A DNA stretch of 64,000 nt from an uncultured Kordiimonas sp. (GCA_947492375.1 CANLMI010000001.1:1-64000); one strand, 5' to 3'; shown: positions 17,956 through 26,628, counted from the first letter of the stretch. Made by a program: numbers and translations. Notes: generated by a model from the sequence alone, not told the origin.

Positions 17956-18684
17956 TCAGCTGGTGGGGGCAGGTGGCTCAAGGTAAAACTGATTTATCTG
18001 CTTTACACCACTAATATCCATTAGGCGGCTTGATTTCAGGAATGCATCAAACTCTTCCTGTGTGTTCCATTCTGTCAGCGTTGTAAAATCAGGTGTATAG
18101 GTATACCCAAAAGGTGATTGTGGGTTGCTAAGGTTCAATTTGACAGAACCACCATATTGATTGACCTTCTTTAGGAAGGCGGTTTTGAAGGTCGCGAATT
18201 TATCGGTATCATCTTTCCAGTATGATGTCAGAACCTGAATTTTGCCGCGGTCCACTTCAAAAGTGATATCTTCTGTTATCTCATAATTGATCATAAAGAA
18301 TGCTGACCATACATCAAGGCGCTTGGCATATAGTGTTGGGACAGCCGCTAGTAAGTCTTTCAATGCTTGTTGGCGGTCAGCAAAATTACCAGGCCAACTT
18401 CCGAATATTAGTGTTTCAGGATGAATGTTACTTTGGATTGGATTGCGCGGAATATTGAAGCCACCCAACCCTTTATATCCAAGTGCCCGCGCTTCTGCAA
18501 TTGCTGCTCTGGCATACTCATTCAGGGCGGGCCCAGAGTTTGCTTTTCGTTTCAAAAGTAAAAAATCGATTACATGGCCCTTGGGGAAGGTGAATTTTAC
18601 GCTAGTGTTATCCTGAGCCAATATTCGCGGGGTTAGTATAAATGCTGCCAATATTACTATGAGTTTGAGAGTTTGTTTTATCAC
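17956..18684 (-). CDS. Exported protein with two dimeric-alpha/beta-barrel-like modules
   Basis: Predicted secreted or periplasmic protein of 242 aa. The signal MIKQTLKLIVILAAFILTPRILA is cleaved near residue 23. Two halves have similar content: each has a strand, a helix containing an FxxFKxAFLKK or ALKDLLAAVP type pattern, and a closing WxxxEEFDAF-like element (TLTEWNTQEEFDAFLKSS, about 203-220). This recalls DUF1330/EthD-like ferredoxin folds that bind small hydrophobic molecules, but the match is weak. It is divergent from the LysR gene with 125 bp between the starts, so it is the most likely target of that regulator. No enzyme function is proposed. Confidence 0.65.
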   Translation of the reverse strand: MIKQTLKLIVILAAFILTPRILAQDNTSVKFTFPKGHVIDFLLLKRKANSGPALNEYARAAIAEARALGYKGLGGFNIPRNPIQSNIHPETLIFGSWPGNFADRQQALKDLLAAVPTLYAKRLDVWSAFFMINYEITEDITFEVDRGKIQVLTSYWKDDTDKFATFKTAFLKKVNQYGGSVKLNLSNPQSPFGYTYTPDFTTLTEWNTQEEFDAFLKSSRLMDISGVKQINQFYLEPPAPTS

Positions 18685-18782
18685 TGTCTTTGTCTTTCTT
18701 TTGCGTCATTTTATCCAGATTTTTTGGAACTAGAGAGTTTTATGTAAGCCAAAAATATCCACTCATTGAAGGGCTGACAAAG

Positions 18783-18806
18783 CACAACTGTTGTGCAATT
18801 ATGCAC
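18783..18806. promoter_or_regulatory. Two abutting palindromes at the LysR start
   Basis: CACAAC-T-GTTGTG (18783-18795) and GTGCA-ATTA-TGCAC (18793-18806) overlap by three bases and end three bases before the LysR start codon. They lie in the 125-bp divergent promoter region. LysR proteins usually bind T-N11-A dyads here, so these could be operators; an RNA hairpin is an alternative. Confidence 0.4.
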
Positions 18807-18809
18807 ATC

Positions 18810-19712
18810 ATGAATTGGGATGATTTGCGAATTTTAGAAGTGTGCGCCAGAAATGGCTCTTTCCTTAGTGCTGCCGAAGAATTAGGCGTTAGTCATACGT
18901 CTGTATCGAGGCGAATAACCCAGCTTGAGCATGACCTGAATGTAACATTACTGCATAGAACATCTACTGGTGTCAGACTTTCCGAAATAGGGGTGTCTAT
19001 TGTTGCACAGGCAGATAAGATGGCGTTAGCTGCGCTTAATGTAACAAATATGACTGAGGCTTCTGCTGATATGAAAGGTAGGATCTGCTTTGAAACTATT
19101 GATGCTACTGCCTATAATCTCATGGAATATCTTGGTGAGTTTACGCGCCAGTACCCGGAAATTGAACTGGATGTCCGCCTTAATCAACAAATTGTAAGTT
19201 TGGAACGCGGTGACGCTGATGTGGTACTGCGGGCCACCAATCAACCCCCTGAAGATTATGTGGGGCATCATGTAGCAAGCCATGCTTTTGGTATTTTTGG
19301 GTCTGTTAGCCTTCTTAACCGGTTTCCTTCTCAAACTCCTTTGTCACAGTTGCCTTGGGTTATGTTTGGTGATGGTTGGAGTGATGGCTGGCTCGAGGAG
19401 CTTGGCATTGCCCCGCGCACTGTAATGCGTGTTAATACTGCAAATGGCTTGGTTCAGGCTGTTCGTTCGGGCATAGGTGTTGCTCATTTGGCGTGTTATG
19501 GCATTGCGATGGATGAAAATTTCGTATGCTTACGTGCCCCAGAAAAACACTGGCGGCTGCAAATCTGGCTGTTGGCACATCAAAGCATGCGCCGTAACCA
19601 CCGAGTGAAAACATTTGTTAGGTTCTTGAGGCAAAAAATGTCGCAAGATAAAGACCGTATTGAAGGCCGTGTTGGCAGCCCGACCAGATCGTTAAACCGC
19701 GATTTATCTTAG
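18810..19712 (+). CDS. LysR-family transcriptional regulator
   Basis: LysR-type regulator of 300 aa. The winged helix-turn-helix is at about residues 1-60 (MNWDDLRILEVCARNGSF, then AAEELGVSHTSVSRRITQLE), followed by a linker helix and a periplasmic-binding-protein-like effector domain (about 90-285). The start at ATG 18810 gives the canonical N-terminus; ATG 18801 is three codons earlier and cannot be excluded, while a frame-open extension to 18690 would add 40 unlike residues. It is divergent from the exported two-module protein gene. The C-terminal 20 residues are polar and probably disordered. The effector is unknown. Confidence 0.9.
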   Translation: MNWDDLRILEVCARNGSFLSAAEELGVSHTSVSRRITQLEHDLNVTLLHRTSTGVRLSEIGVSIVAQADKMALAALNVTNMTEASADMKGRICFETIDATAYNLMEYLGEFTRQYPEIELDVRLNQQIVSLERGDADVVLRATNQPPEDYVGHHVASHAFGIFGSVSLLNRFPSQTPLSQLPWVMFGDGWSDGWLEELGIAPRTVMRVNTANGLVQAVRSGIGVAHLACYGIAMDENFVCLRAPEKHWRLQIWLLAHQSMRRNHRVKTFVRFLRQKMSQDKDRIEGRVGSPTRSLNRDLS

Positions 19713-19808
19713 GTGTTTTCTCGTTAGTGAGGAATATTTCTGATCTTTCAAAAGAGCACTCATGAGCAATAATAGCGCACACCGCTATATCAGGGGGGAT
19801 GTACCATT

Positions 19809-19836
19809 AAAAAAGGCGGCTTGGAGCCGCCTTTTT
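19809..19836. terminator. Bidirectional intrinsic terminator
   Basis: GGCGGC-TTGGA-GCCGCC (19815-19831) is flanked by an A-run and a T-run, so it works in both directions between the convergent LysR and TonB-receptor genes. The same GGCGGC-N5-GCCGCC core recurs at 26575-26599. Confidence 0.88.
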
Positions 19837-19859
19837 CATGCCGTATAGCCCTCTTCGCG

Positions 19860-22800
19860 TTAGAGGCTGAAATTAACCGCGAGGAAGAACTGGCGACCAG
19901 TATCAAATACTGTCGGGAATGTATTACCATTACCGAGTGGTGGGCCAGAAGACAGGCTCACAGGTGCTTGAACATTAAAGAGGTTCAAGATACCAGCACG
20001 TACGTTGATATTTTCATTGATCGAATAGTTACCTGCCCAATCAATATAATTGATTGTTCTCAGGCGCTGATCAATTTCAGGTGCTGTTGCAGACTGGTTG
20101 TCTGTACCAGCGAAATAACGCCAAGTAACCGTTGTAGAGAAGTCCCACGGTGTATCCCATGAAGTTTGGAATACATGGCGATAGTCCGGGTTAACAGGTT
20201 GCAAGTTGTTACCACAAGCGTTACCGAAGAAACCAGCACACTCGATATCAGCGCCGCCAGGGAACGGAACGAAGTCAAATGTGTCAAGGTACGTAGCAGC
20301 ATAATCAAGTCTAACTTGACCAAGGTCACCAGCACCAACATCAGCAAGGTCAAAGCTGTAGTTTACCTGGAAGTCGATACCAGATGTTGTCAGCTCTGCA
20401 ATGTTGAGGTTTGTTGATGTGAAACCAAAGCCTGGTCCACCTGATGCAAGCGAGCCTGCTGGGCTACGTTGGATCAGGTCACAAAACTGTGCTTCACCAC
20501 TGGCAAGGCAGTTATCAAGAATTACCTGCGCACCAATACCTGGAGAAATAGCTTCGTCAACCGAGATGTCGAAATAGTCAACAGAAACTGTTAAGCCAGG
20601 AATTGCTTCTGGTGTGATCACAACACCAACAGTGTATGTGTCTGATGTTTCTGGAGTAAGAAGCGGGTTACCACCAGTAAGAACCTGTGTCTGACCAGAG
20701 ATCACATCAAGGATTGTACCGAACTGAGCCGCTGAAACGCCAGTGTTTGCACAAGCAGCCGCAGAGGCGATCGGAGCATCAGTCGCACATGGATCAAATA
20801 CACCAATGCCGTTTGTGTTTACGCCAGCCTGATTAAGGTTCGCAAGGTTTTGATTTTGGCCAGTGAAGAGCTCGATAACGTTTGGTGCACGAACCGCACG
20901 CTGATACTGAGCGCGGAAACGGATATCATCAATCGGTGCCCAAGTTACAGAGAAACCATAAGCGTCAGTATCGAAGCTGTTGGAGGTTCCATTGCCACTT
21001 GTGTCGTAATCAGAATAACGATACTCAGCGCTTACTGTAAGTTCTTTGAAGAAGTCTTTGTCTGTTACAAGCGGTACTTGCAACTCACCAAAGAATTCAG
21101 TTACGTCGATAGAACCTGATACAGGCAGTGTTGCACCACCAACACCTGTGAAACCACCGCCAGGTGTCTGGCTGATTTGATCCGGCGTTGCTTCCAGAAT
21201 ATCTTCGCGGTATTCAACACCAACGAGAAGGCCAACATTCGCGTCACTCCAAGGTGACTGGATGCCATATTCACTGAGGTTTGTCTGAATATTACCGCCA
21301 ACAACGATCTGCTCAGTCATACCAGTCGTGATACCGATACCCTGAATGAAATCAAGCGCTTCTTGTGTTACAAGCGATTCGCCGTTCGCACCACGCTGGA
21401 AGATGTTGTAAGGTACACAACCGCTAGATTGGTCACGACATACGATATTTCCATCTGCATCTTCTACAATGAAGAACGCTTGTTGAACATTTGCAGTGAT
21501 AAAGTCGTTTGTTTGTGAGCTTTGGTCGTTTGTTCTCGCAAACTGGCCGAAGACTTCAAAGTCCCAGTTTTCAACAAGCGTACCACGCAGGCCACCAACA
21601 AGGCGCCATGCTGTATTGTCCAGTGATGAATTACGCGCACCGCCTTCAACGTTACGGTGAGACGCGGTAATACCGCTCACGTCGCCCGGTAGAGCGCCGT
21701 CTTCGCCAGGAATATTACATCCGAAAAGGTTAAATAAGGATGTGCCAGTACCATCAGGCCCTGATCCACCTTGAATTAACGGGTTGTCACAGTTTATTGA
21801 GAATGCGCCGCCGCCAAATGTAGCGGTTGGTGCAATTTGTGCGTCAGATGAGTTATTTGTGAAAGAGAAATCAGCAAATGCTGTGATATCTTCCGTGAGG
21901 TCATAGTGACCGCGTGCATAAATCTGGAATCGTTCACTTGGACGCTGGAAGAAGTTAAATGGCCCAAAGTTGAAGGTGTTCGAAGGTGTGCCTGTAAATG
22001 GTGGATCGGTAATAGTGCCGTCTTCTTCCTGGAATGCAGTACCACCAGCACCGCCAAATAGACGGAAGTTACCAGAGCCGACACAACCAAAACCACCAAA
22101 GCTTGTGTCCGGGTCATTGCTTGCACCGAGTGCACAAGCTGATATCGAACGGTTATCTTGTGTGATTGCATCATTAATCTGGTATGAAGCATAGATCACT
22201 GCATTACCACGGCCATCTTCAGTATTTGCACCAATGGTAAGCGCTAGGTTTAATTCTCCGCCGTCAGTTGATGAACCTGGAACTGGCTGACCGCCTGCTG
22301 CAAGAACATTGTCGAAGAAATCAACGCCGTTACCATTTTGAGAGAAACCGCCCTGTGCGTCAAATTCAATACCTTCAAAATCATCACGTAGAATGAAGTT
22401 AGCAACACCGCCAATCGCATCAGAACCATAAACCGCAGATTTACCGCCAGTTACAAGGTCAACACGTTCGATAAGCTGTGGTGGAATAATGTCAAGATTT
22501 GCTGCACTAGTAATAGATGAGCCATATGGTAGACGGCGACCATCAATAAGGACGAGTGTACGCTGTGCGCCCAAACCACGAAGGTTAAGTGTCGCTGTGC
22601 CTGTCGCACCATTTGATACTTCACCGGCCTGACCAGCAAATACCTGCGGGAGTACGTTGATGAAGTCTTCGATACGTGTATTACCACGAATATTGAGTTC
22701 ATCTTTACTAACAGTCAGAACAGGTGCGGCTGCTGTCAGGTTTTTGTTAACGTTAAGACGTGAACCGGTTACAACAACCTCTTCCACTTCTTCATCAGAT

Positions 22801-22913
22801 GAAGCGTCGTCTTGGGCCATTGTCGCTGTAGAAACGGCGCCCATCATACACGCTACAAGAGATGCACTCCTCAATAAGCTGCGTTTGTGATTTTCGAATT
22901 CGTAAAATGACAC
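19860..22913 (-). CDS. Large TonB-dependent receptor
   Basis: Outer-membrane receptor of 1017 aa in the large class common in sphingomonads and caulobacters, often used for oligosaccharides or other bulky nutrients. After an N-terminal signal (hydrophobic LLRSASLVACMMGAVSTATM, mature end near AQDD) comes a TonB-box region EEVVVTGSRL, a plug domain (about 60-180: LNLRGLGAQRTLVLIDGRRL, YGSDAIGGVANFIL) and a barrel ending in a C-terminal Phe-type strand (FFLAVNFSL). Paired cysteines in extracellular loops suggest disulfides. GTG 22913 has AGGGAGG nine bases upstream. It is monocistronic, with its own promoter region and terminator; the ligand is unknown. Confidence 0.93.
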   Translation of the reverse strand: MSFYEFENHKRSLLRSASLVACMMGAVSTATMAQDDASSDEEVEEVVVTGSRLNVNKNLTAAAPVLTVSKDELNIRGNTRIEDFINVLPQVFAGQAGEVSNGATGTATLNLRGLGAQRTLVLIDGRRLPYGSSITSAANLDIIPPQLIERVDLVTGGKSAVYGSDAIGGVANFILRDDFEGIEFDAQGGFSQNGNGVDFFDNVLAAGGQPVPGSSTDGGELNLALTIGANTEDGRGNAVIYASYQINDAITQDNRSISACALGASNDPDTSFGGFGCVGSGNFRLFGGAGGTAFQEEDGTITDPPFTGTPSNTFNFGPFNFFQRPSERFQIYARGHYDLTEDITAFADFSFTNNSSDAQIAPTATFGGGAFSINCDNPLIQGGSGPDGTGTSLFNLFGCNIPGEDGALPGDVSGITASHRNVEGGARNSSLDNTAWRLVGGLRGTLVENWDFEVFGQFARTNDQSSQTNDFITANVQQAFFIVEDADGNIVCRDQSSGCVPYNIFQRGANGESLVTQEALDFIQGIGITTGMTEQIVVGGNIQTNLSEYGIQSPWSDANVGLLVGVEYREDILEATPDQISQTPGGGFTGVGGATLPVSGSIDVTEFFGELQVPLVTDKDFFKELTVSAEYRYSDYDTSGNGTSNSFDTDAYGFSVTWAPIDDIRFRAQYQRAVRAPNVIELFTGQNQNLANLNQAGVNTNGIGVFDPCATDAPIASAAACANTGVSAAQFGTILDVISGQTQVLTGGNPLLTPETSDTYTVGVVITPEAIPGLTVSVDYFDISVDEAISPGIGAQVILDNCLASGEAQFCDLIQRSPAGSLASGGPGFGFTSTNLNIAELTTSGIDFQVNYSFDLADVGAGDLGQVRLDYAATYLDTFDFVPFPGGADIECAGFFGNACGNNLQPVNPDYRHVFQTSWDTPWDFSTTVTWRYFAGTDNQSATAPEIDQRLRTINYIDWAGNYSINENINVRAGILNLFNVQAPVSLSSGPPLGNGNTFPTVFDTGRQFFLAVNFSL

Positions 22914-22947
22914 GAATAATCCTCCCTAGTTTTATGAAATATTATAT

Positions 22948-22994
22948 TGCCTTAAGGCATAGGGGGATTGTTGATGGTGCTGTTGCTTTAAGCA
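22948..22994. promoter_or_regulatory. Pair of similar palindromes upstream of the TonB receptor
   Basis: TGCCTTAAGGCA (22948-22959, perfect) and TGCTTTAAGCA (22984-22994) share the pattern TGCyTTAAGrCA and are about 36 bp apart centre to centre, within 85 bp of the receptor start codon. This spacing and similarity suit a dimeric repressor or activator, which is not identified. Confidence 0.4.
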
Positions 22995-23360
22995 CTGTTA
23001 TAATCATCATTTAAAGCGTTGAATCGTATATATTATGTGGTGTGTGTTGCCTTGGAGATACAAATATTATCGTATGATATAAACTATATTTAAGGGTATA
23101 AATCTAAAGAAATAAGTCTATAGATAAGGTTGTTGTCGTAGTAGTTTTTTGCGCGCGAATCAGTTTCGCATCAATCAAGAGTGTATGTATGCTTTTTATT
23201 ATACTGTTAGAGGCATACAGAGGAAAACGCATAAATGCCAAGGATTGAAGTGTTCGGTTATCAGGGTATTTGCGGATGGGGAAAGAGTAAAAGGTCATTT
23301 CCTTGATAAGTGCTATTTCAGGCACGAGTATTTAGAGTGATAGTGGCTGGCAAATTACCG
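22995..23360. other. Non-coding stretch upstream of the TonB receptor
   Basis: AT-rich DNA of about 365 bp. Short frames on both strands (about 60-73 codons) have no SD and no protein-like character. Beyond promoter sequence for the receptor nothing is seen. Confidence 0.5.
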
Positions 23361-23391
23361 GTATAAACAGGGCTAATAGCCCTGTTTATAC
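23361..23391. terminator. Perfect 14-bp inverted repeat, probable terminator
   Basis: GTATAAACAGGGCT-AAT-AGCCCTGTTTATAC is a 31-bp hairpin with a 3-nt loop, A- and T-rich at its outer ends. It lies 55 bp beyond the stop of the small exported protein gene on the minus strand and probably ends that transcript. Confidence 0.7.
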
Positions 23392-23445
23392 GGAATTATA
23401 GAATATTGGTGCCATAACCCTTCATACGGTGTTTTTGACCGCTTT

Positions 23446-23922
23446 CTACTTAACGAGCTCCACGCCTGTTAAAGATTTTAAGGTTTTTTCACCAAAAAGT
23501 TGTGTTTTTTCTTTTCTGACCAGTTTGTTGTTTTTGATACTGAAACTTGCAAGGTTAAAATATGTCACTTCATTATCAATATTTGGCGTCGGATTATGGT
23601 TGTTAACCCTTATATATGTTTGATTGCTTGAGAATTGTTTGCTTTCTTTCTCTGTGAATAAATCCGTTGTTGGTGATTTAACATCCAGCATTTTAAATTC
23701 CAACCCAGCGAGGCTGCGTGCATTGGGGTCAGTATTGTTGATGCTTTTAATATCAGAGAAACTAAGTAGGGCACTCTGTTTGGGAGCTGCTGAAAATGCC
23801 GTATGATCGACCGATGTATTCAGGCTGTTGTTCGCGGGTTCTGCTGCGTGCAGTGTTGACGCTGCAAATAAGCTTGTTGCTATTGCTATTATTGAACCTA
23901 AAGCTTTAACTGAATACACCAT
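23446..23922 (-). CDS. Small exported protein of unknown function
   Basis: The 158-aa product has a clear signal peptide (MVYSVKALGSIIAIATSLFA, cleavage near HAAEP at about 27). The mature part is polar, Asn/Ser/Lys-rich and probably beta-rich (NEVTYFNLASFSIKNNKL). It has no recognised domain. I chose ATG 23922, preceded by GGAA eight bases upstream; a GTG four codons earlier is possible. It is monocistronic with a strong hairpin downstream. Confidence 0.7.
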   Translation of the reverse strand: MVYSVKALGSIIAIATSLFAASTLHAAEPANNSLNTSVDHTAFSAAPKQSALLSFSDIKSINNTDPNARSLAGLEFKMLDVKSPTTDLFTEKESKQFSSNQTYIRVNNHNPTPNIDNEVTYFNLASFSIKNNKLVRKEKTQLFGEKTLKSLTGVELVK

Positions 23923-24198
23923 TTTATTTTCCACTATTTTTTTGTTCTACATTTTACAAATCATCATGTGGGGATCGACATACAGTTTGTGAAATCAACA
24001 GGTGGTAACGTATTGGTGCGGCCTGTGTGATGAATAACTGTGATGAATATACAACTCATAATAGGTGATGTGGATTGGTGGGCTTTTCATGGTCGCGATA
24101 ATAATTGCTTTATAGTATGAAACAGAATAGTAAGCGCCATCGAAGTTGTCAGTGCAAAGCTGGCACAGGGTATTAGACCGGAAATAAAGGAGGGTCAC

Positions 24199-24297
24199 AT
24201 GCAACATATATCAACTGACATCACCCTACTTAATAATTTCTGGAAGATGGATGATACCCAATGGGCATTTCTCTCTCAGGTAGCACAAGCTACCTAA
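24199..24297 (+). CDS. 32-codon leader ORF upstream of rtcB
   Basis: A short frame encodes a 32-residue peptide beginning MQHISTDITLLNNFWKM and ending SQVAQAT. It is preceded by AAAGGAGGGTCAC, one of the strongest SD sequences in the window, which argues that it is translated. Its last six codons contain a perfect hairpin, GGTAGC-ACAA-GCTACC (24279-24294), directly before the stop. It lies 87 bp ahead of rtcB. It could be a true small protein or a regulatory leader peptide whose translation state controls the repair operon. The rest of 23935-24384 holds no other gene; TCGAATGTG occurs twice, at 24306-24314 and 24352-24360. Confidence 0.5.
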   Translation: MQHISTDITLLNNFWKMDDTQWAFLSQVAQAT

Positions 24298-24384
24298 TCT
24301 CTAAGGTCGAATGTGTATTCGGCTTATTAATTACTAATATATTTCTATTGATCGAATGTGACCCTCATGTTGGGAGGGCTGTAT

Positions 24385-25497
24385 ATGATTGATCAAAACA
24401 AAAAAACACGAATAGTGGCCTCAGCCCATAGTTGGATCGAAGGGGAGGCTATACGACAACTTGAACAAACGGCAACTTTATCTGGCATGATTAGAGCTGT
24501 TGGCATGCCTGACTTGCACCCCGGTAAAGGTACGCCAGTGGGGGCAGCTTTCCAAAGTGATGGTGTTATTTATCCTCATTTGGTTGGGAATGACATCGGC
24601 TGCGGTATGGGCTTGTGGCAAACAGATATACTTAACCGTAAAGTTAAGCTGGATCGTTTCGTTAAAAACCTCTCTGGTTTAGAGCAAGCATGGCAAGGCG
24701 ATGTTAAAGGGCGGCTTAGTGAGGCTGGTTTGGAGTATGACGGCGAATTTTCACCGCTTGGAACAATTGGTGGCGGAAATCACTTTGCTGAATTGCAAAA
24801 GCTTGAAAATATCTATGATGATACTTGCTTCAAAGGTCTGGGTCTTGACGGTGATAGGGCAGCTTTGCTTGTTCATAGCGGCTCAAGAGGTTTGGGTGAG
24901 GCGGTACTGCGCTCTCACGTTGCCAAGCATGGTGGTAATGGCCTGATTGAAGGAACTGATGCCTTCAATAGCTATATTCAACAACATAATCATGCTGTAA
25001 AATGGGGTGTTGTGAACAGGCAGGTTATCGCCGAACGGTTTCTTGATTGTTTGAACGCTCATGGTAAACAGGCATTGGATATATGTCACAACAGCGTCAC
25101 ACCTTATGGTGATACATGGTTGCATCGAAAAGGGGCAGCGCCATCAGATAAGGGCGCTGTTGTTATTCCGGGTTCTCGCGGTGCTATCACATATGTCGTA
25201 AAGCCGATGGCAGGTGCTTGGGATGTATCATTATGTTCGCTTGCACACGGTGCTGGGAGGCGTTGGAAACGCAGTGAAGTCAAGGCGAAATTGTCCAGGC
25301 GATATAAGGTTACTGATCTAACCCAAACAAAACTGGGCGGCCGTGTTATTTGCGAAGATAAAGATCTTATTTTTGAAGAGGCGCCAGAGGCTTATAAAGA
25401 TATCGAGCAGGTTATGACTGACCTTGTGGAAGCTGGGTTGATAACCTTGATTGCGAGCTATCGTCCTATCATTACATATAAAACGAGGCGCATATGA
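24385..25497 (+). CDS. rtcB: RtcB-family RNA ligase (PrfH-associated type)
   Basis: GTP- and Mn-dependent 3'-5' RNA ligase of 370 aa that joins 2',3'-cyclic-phosphate or 3'-phosphate ends to 5'-OH ends. Motifs seen: PDLHPGKGTPVGAAF, the metal-binding Cys in NDIGCGMG, IGGGNHFAE, VHSGSRGLGE and the guanylylated His in LAHGAGRRW. The protein is shorter than the housekeeping RtcB of about 410 aa, as is usual for the form encoded beside PrfH. ATG 24385 has GGGAGGG six bases upstream; an upstream GTG at 24358 would contain that SD. Its end overlaps prfH by four bases (ATGA). The pair is known to rescue and reseal ribosomes cut in the decoding centre of 16S rRNA. Confidence 0.93.
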   Translation: MIDQNKKTRIVASAHSWIEGEAIRQLEQTATLSGMIRAVGMPDLHPGKGTPVGAAFQSDGVIYPHLVGNDIGCGMGLWQTDILNRKVKLDRFVKNLSGLEQAWQGDVKGRLSEAGLEYDGEFSPLGTIGGGNHFAELQKLENIYDDTCFKGLGLDGDRAALLVHSGSRGLGEAVLRSHVAKHGGNGLIEGTDAFNSYIQQHNHAVKWGVVNRQVIAERFLDCLNAHGKQALDICHNSVTPYGDTWLHRKGAAPSDKGAVVIPGSRGAITYVVKPMAGAWDVSLCSLAHGAGRRWKRSEVKAKLSRRYKVTDLTQTKLGGRVICEDKDLIFEEAPEAYKDIEQVMTDLVEAGLITLIASYRPIITYKTRRI

Positions 25498-26120
25498 GCG
25501 AAGTGTGGTTATTAATTTCTGCTGGCGATGGCCCACGCGAATGCGAGTGGGTTGTGCAGGCACTTAATGGCGCGCTCTCTAACGAGGCGCAGGCAAATGG
25601 TTTGAAATGGCATGTAGTTGAAGGCACAGATAAGCCAGAAAAGTCTAAACTTATCAGGGTTGAAGGTGGCGGTGCAGGTAAGTTTGCCCGCTCTGTCTCT
25701 GGTTCTATGAAATGGATTGGCCAAAGCCCTTACCGTCCATATCATAAACGCAAGAACTGGTTTGTAGGCGTTTATGAATTGCCAGCACCTGAGGCTTTTG
25801 CAGATCTTGATGTAAAGGACATCAGCTTTCAAACAATGCGGGCTTCAGGACCGGGCGGTCAGCATGTTAATAAAACTGATAGCGCGGTAAGGGCAACACA
25901 TATGCCAACGGGCTTGCAGGTAACAGCACAGGCTGAACGATCGCAGCATGCGAACAAGCGGTTGGCAATATTAAAACTCATGCTGATTATGGCAGAAAAA
26001 GCGGATGCAAGCCTTGAAGCTGGTAAAATGACAGCATGGCGAAAACATCACCTTTTGGAACGCGGTAATGAAATTCGTACCTATGTCGGCGAGCGGTTTA
26101 AATTGAAGAAAGGGCCATAG
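25494..26120 (+). CDS. prfH: Peptide chain release factor homolog PrfH
   Basis: Release-factor-like peptidyl-tRNA hydrolase of 208 aa. The GGQ motif lies in ASGPGGQHVNKTDSAVRATH (about 116-135), with the family's basic C-terminal tail after LLERGNEIRTYVGERF. The codon-recognition domain of RF1/RF2 is missing and an N-terminal domain of about 95 residues (LLISAGDGPRECEWVVQAL) takes its place, as in PrfH proteins. Reported members act on ribosomes damaged at the decoding centre. It overlaps rtcB by ATGA and is followed directly by the SF0329-type gene, so the three are one translationally coupled operon. Confidence 0.95.
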   Translation: MSEVWLLISAGDGPRECEWVVQALNGALSNEAQANGLKWHVVEGTDKPEKSKLIRVEGGGAGKFARSVSGSMKWIGQSPYRPYHKRKNWFVGVYELPAPEAFADLDVKDISFQTMRASGPGGQHVNKTDSAVRATHMPTGLQVTAQAERSQHANKRLAILKLMLIMAEKADASLEAGKMTAWRKHHLLERGNEIRTYVGERFKLKKGP

Positions 26121-26590
26121 TGCGTTGGTCCAAATTAAAACAAAGGATAGAGAATAAATTTCATGAATGCGTGCGTGGACGGGTTGCTGTCCACAGCACT
26201 GCTTACGGTAATTGTACTTGCGGTCATGCATGGTTAACGCTAGACGGCGTTGTTATTGCAAATTTTTGTACGCGTGCATTTTATGAGAGATACTCTTGCA
26301 ATACTGTCGAGAGTGATCGCGGTTTATCTCATCTCGAAATCAAGCAGTATAATAAGCAGTATGTCGAATATGGGGAGCTTTTCAGACAGGGTGTTTATCT
26401 GTCTTGCTGGGAATATATTCATGACCTGAATTTTGACGAAGCATTGATGTCGGATGATTTTGAAATTCAGGCTTTGGCTATGCTTGATAAACGTTTGGGG
26501 AAACGTAGGCTAGCAAACATAAAGCATAAAAGTTTACACCTGCTTGTTAGAAGGTTTTTGGATTTTAGAATAGAAAAAGGCGGCATATAG
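26120..26590 (+). CDS. SF0329-family-like protein in the repair operon
   Basis: Protein of 156 aa that resembles the SF0329 family by its start (RWSKLKQRIENKF, RGRVAVHSTAYG) and the segment AWLTLDGVVIANFCTRAFYE (about 37-56). The family has no proven activity. Its start overlaps the last base of the prfH stop, so it is almost certainly co-translated with rtcB and prfH and takes part in the same RNA- or ribosome-repair response. The C-terminal half is helical and basic (DKRLGKRRLANIKHKSLH), which would suit RNA or ribosome contact; that is inference. The intrinsic terminator begins before the stop codon. Confidence 0.7.
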   Translation: MRWSKLKQRIENKFHECVRGRVAVHSTAYGNCTCGHAWLTLDGVVIANFCTRAFYERYSCNTVESDRGLSHLEIKQYNKQYVEYGELFRQGVYLSCWEYIHDLNFDEALMSDDFEIQALAMLDKRLGKRRLANIKHKSLHLLVRRFLDFRIEKGGI

Positions 26591-26599
26591 CCGCCTTTT
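26575..26599. terminator. Bidirectional intrinsic terminator of the rtcB operon
   Basis: GGCGGC-ATATA-GCCGCC (26579-26595) with flanking A4 and T4 overlaps the last codons of the SF0329-type gene. It can also end the convergent amidohydrolase transcript. The stem is identical to that at 19815-19831. Confidence 0.88.
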
Positions 26600-26628
26600 G
26601 TATCATTTAGGTGTTCGTAATACTGAGT

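Noticed and set aside
22995-23340. Short frames of about 60-73 codons on both strands
   Set aside because: No SD, no protein-like sequence, and they overlap each other.
24150-24198. Sigma-54 promoter upstream of the rtcB operon (TGGCAC at about 24162)
   Set aside because: The TGGCAC element is present, but the -12 GC at the required spacing is missing; ATTA stands there instead.
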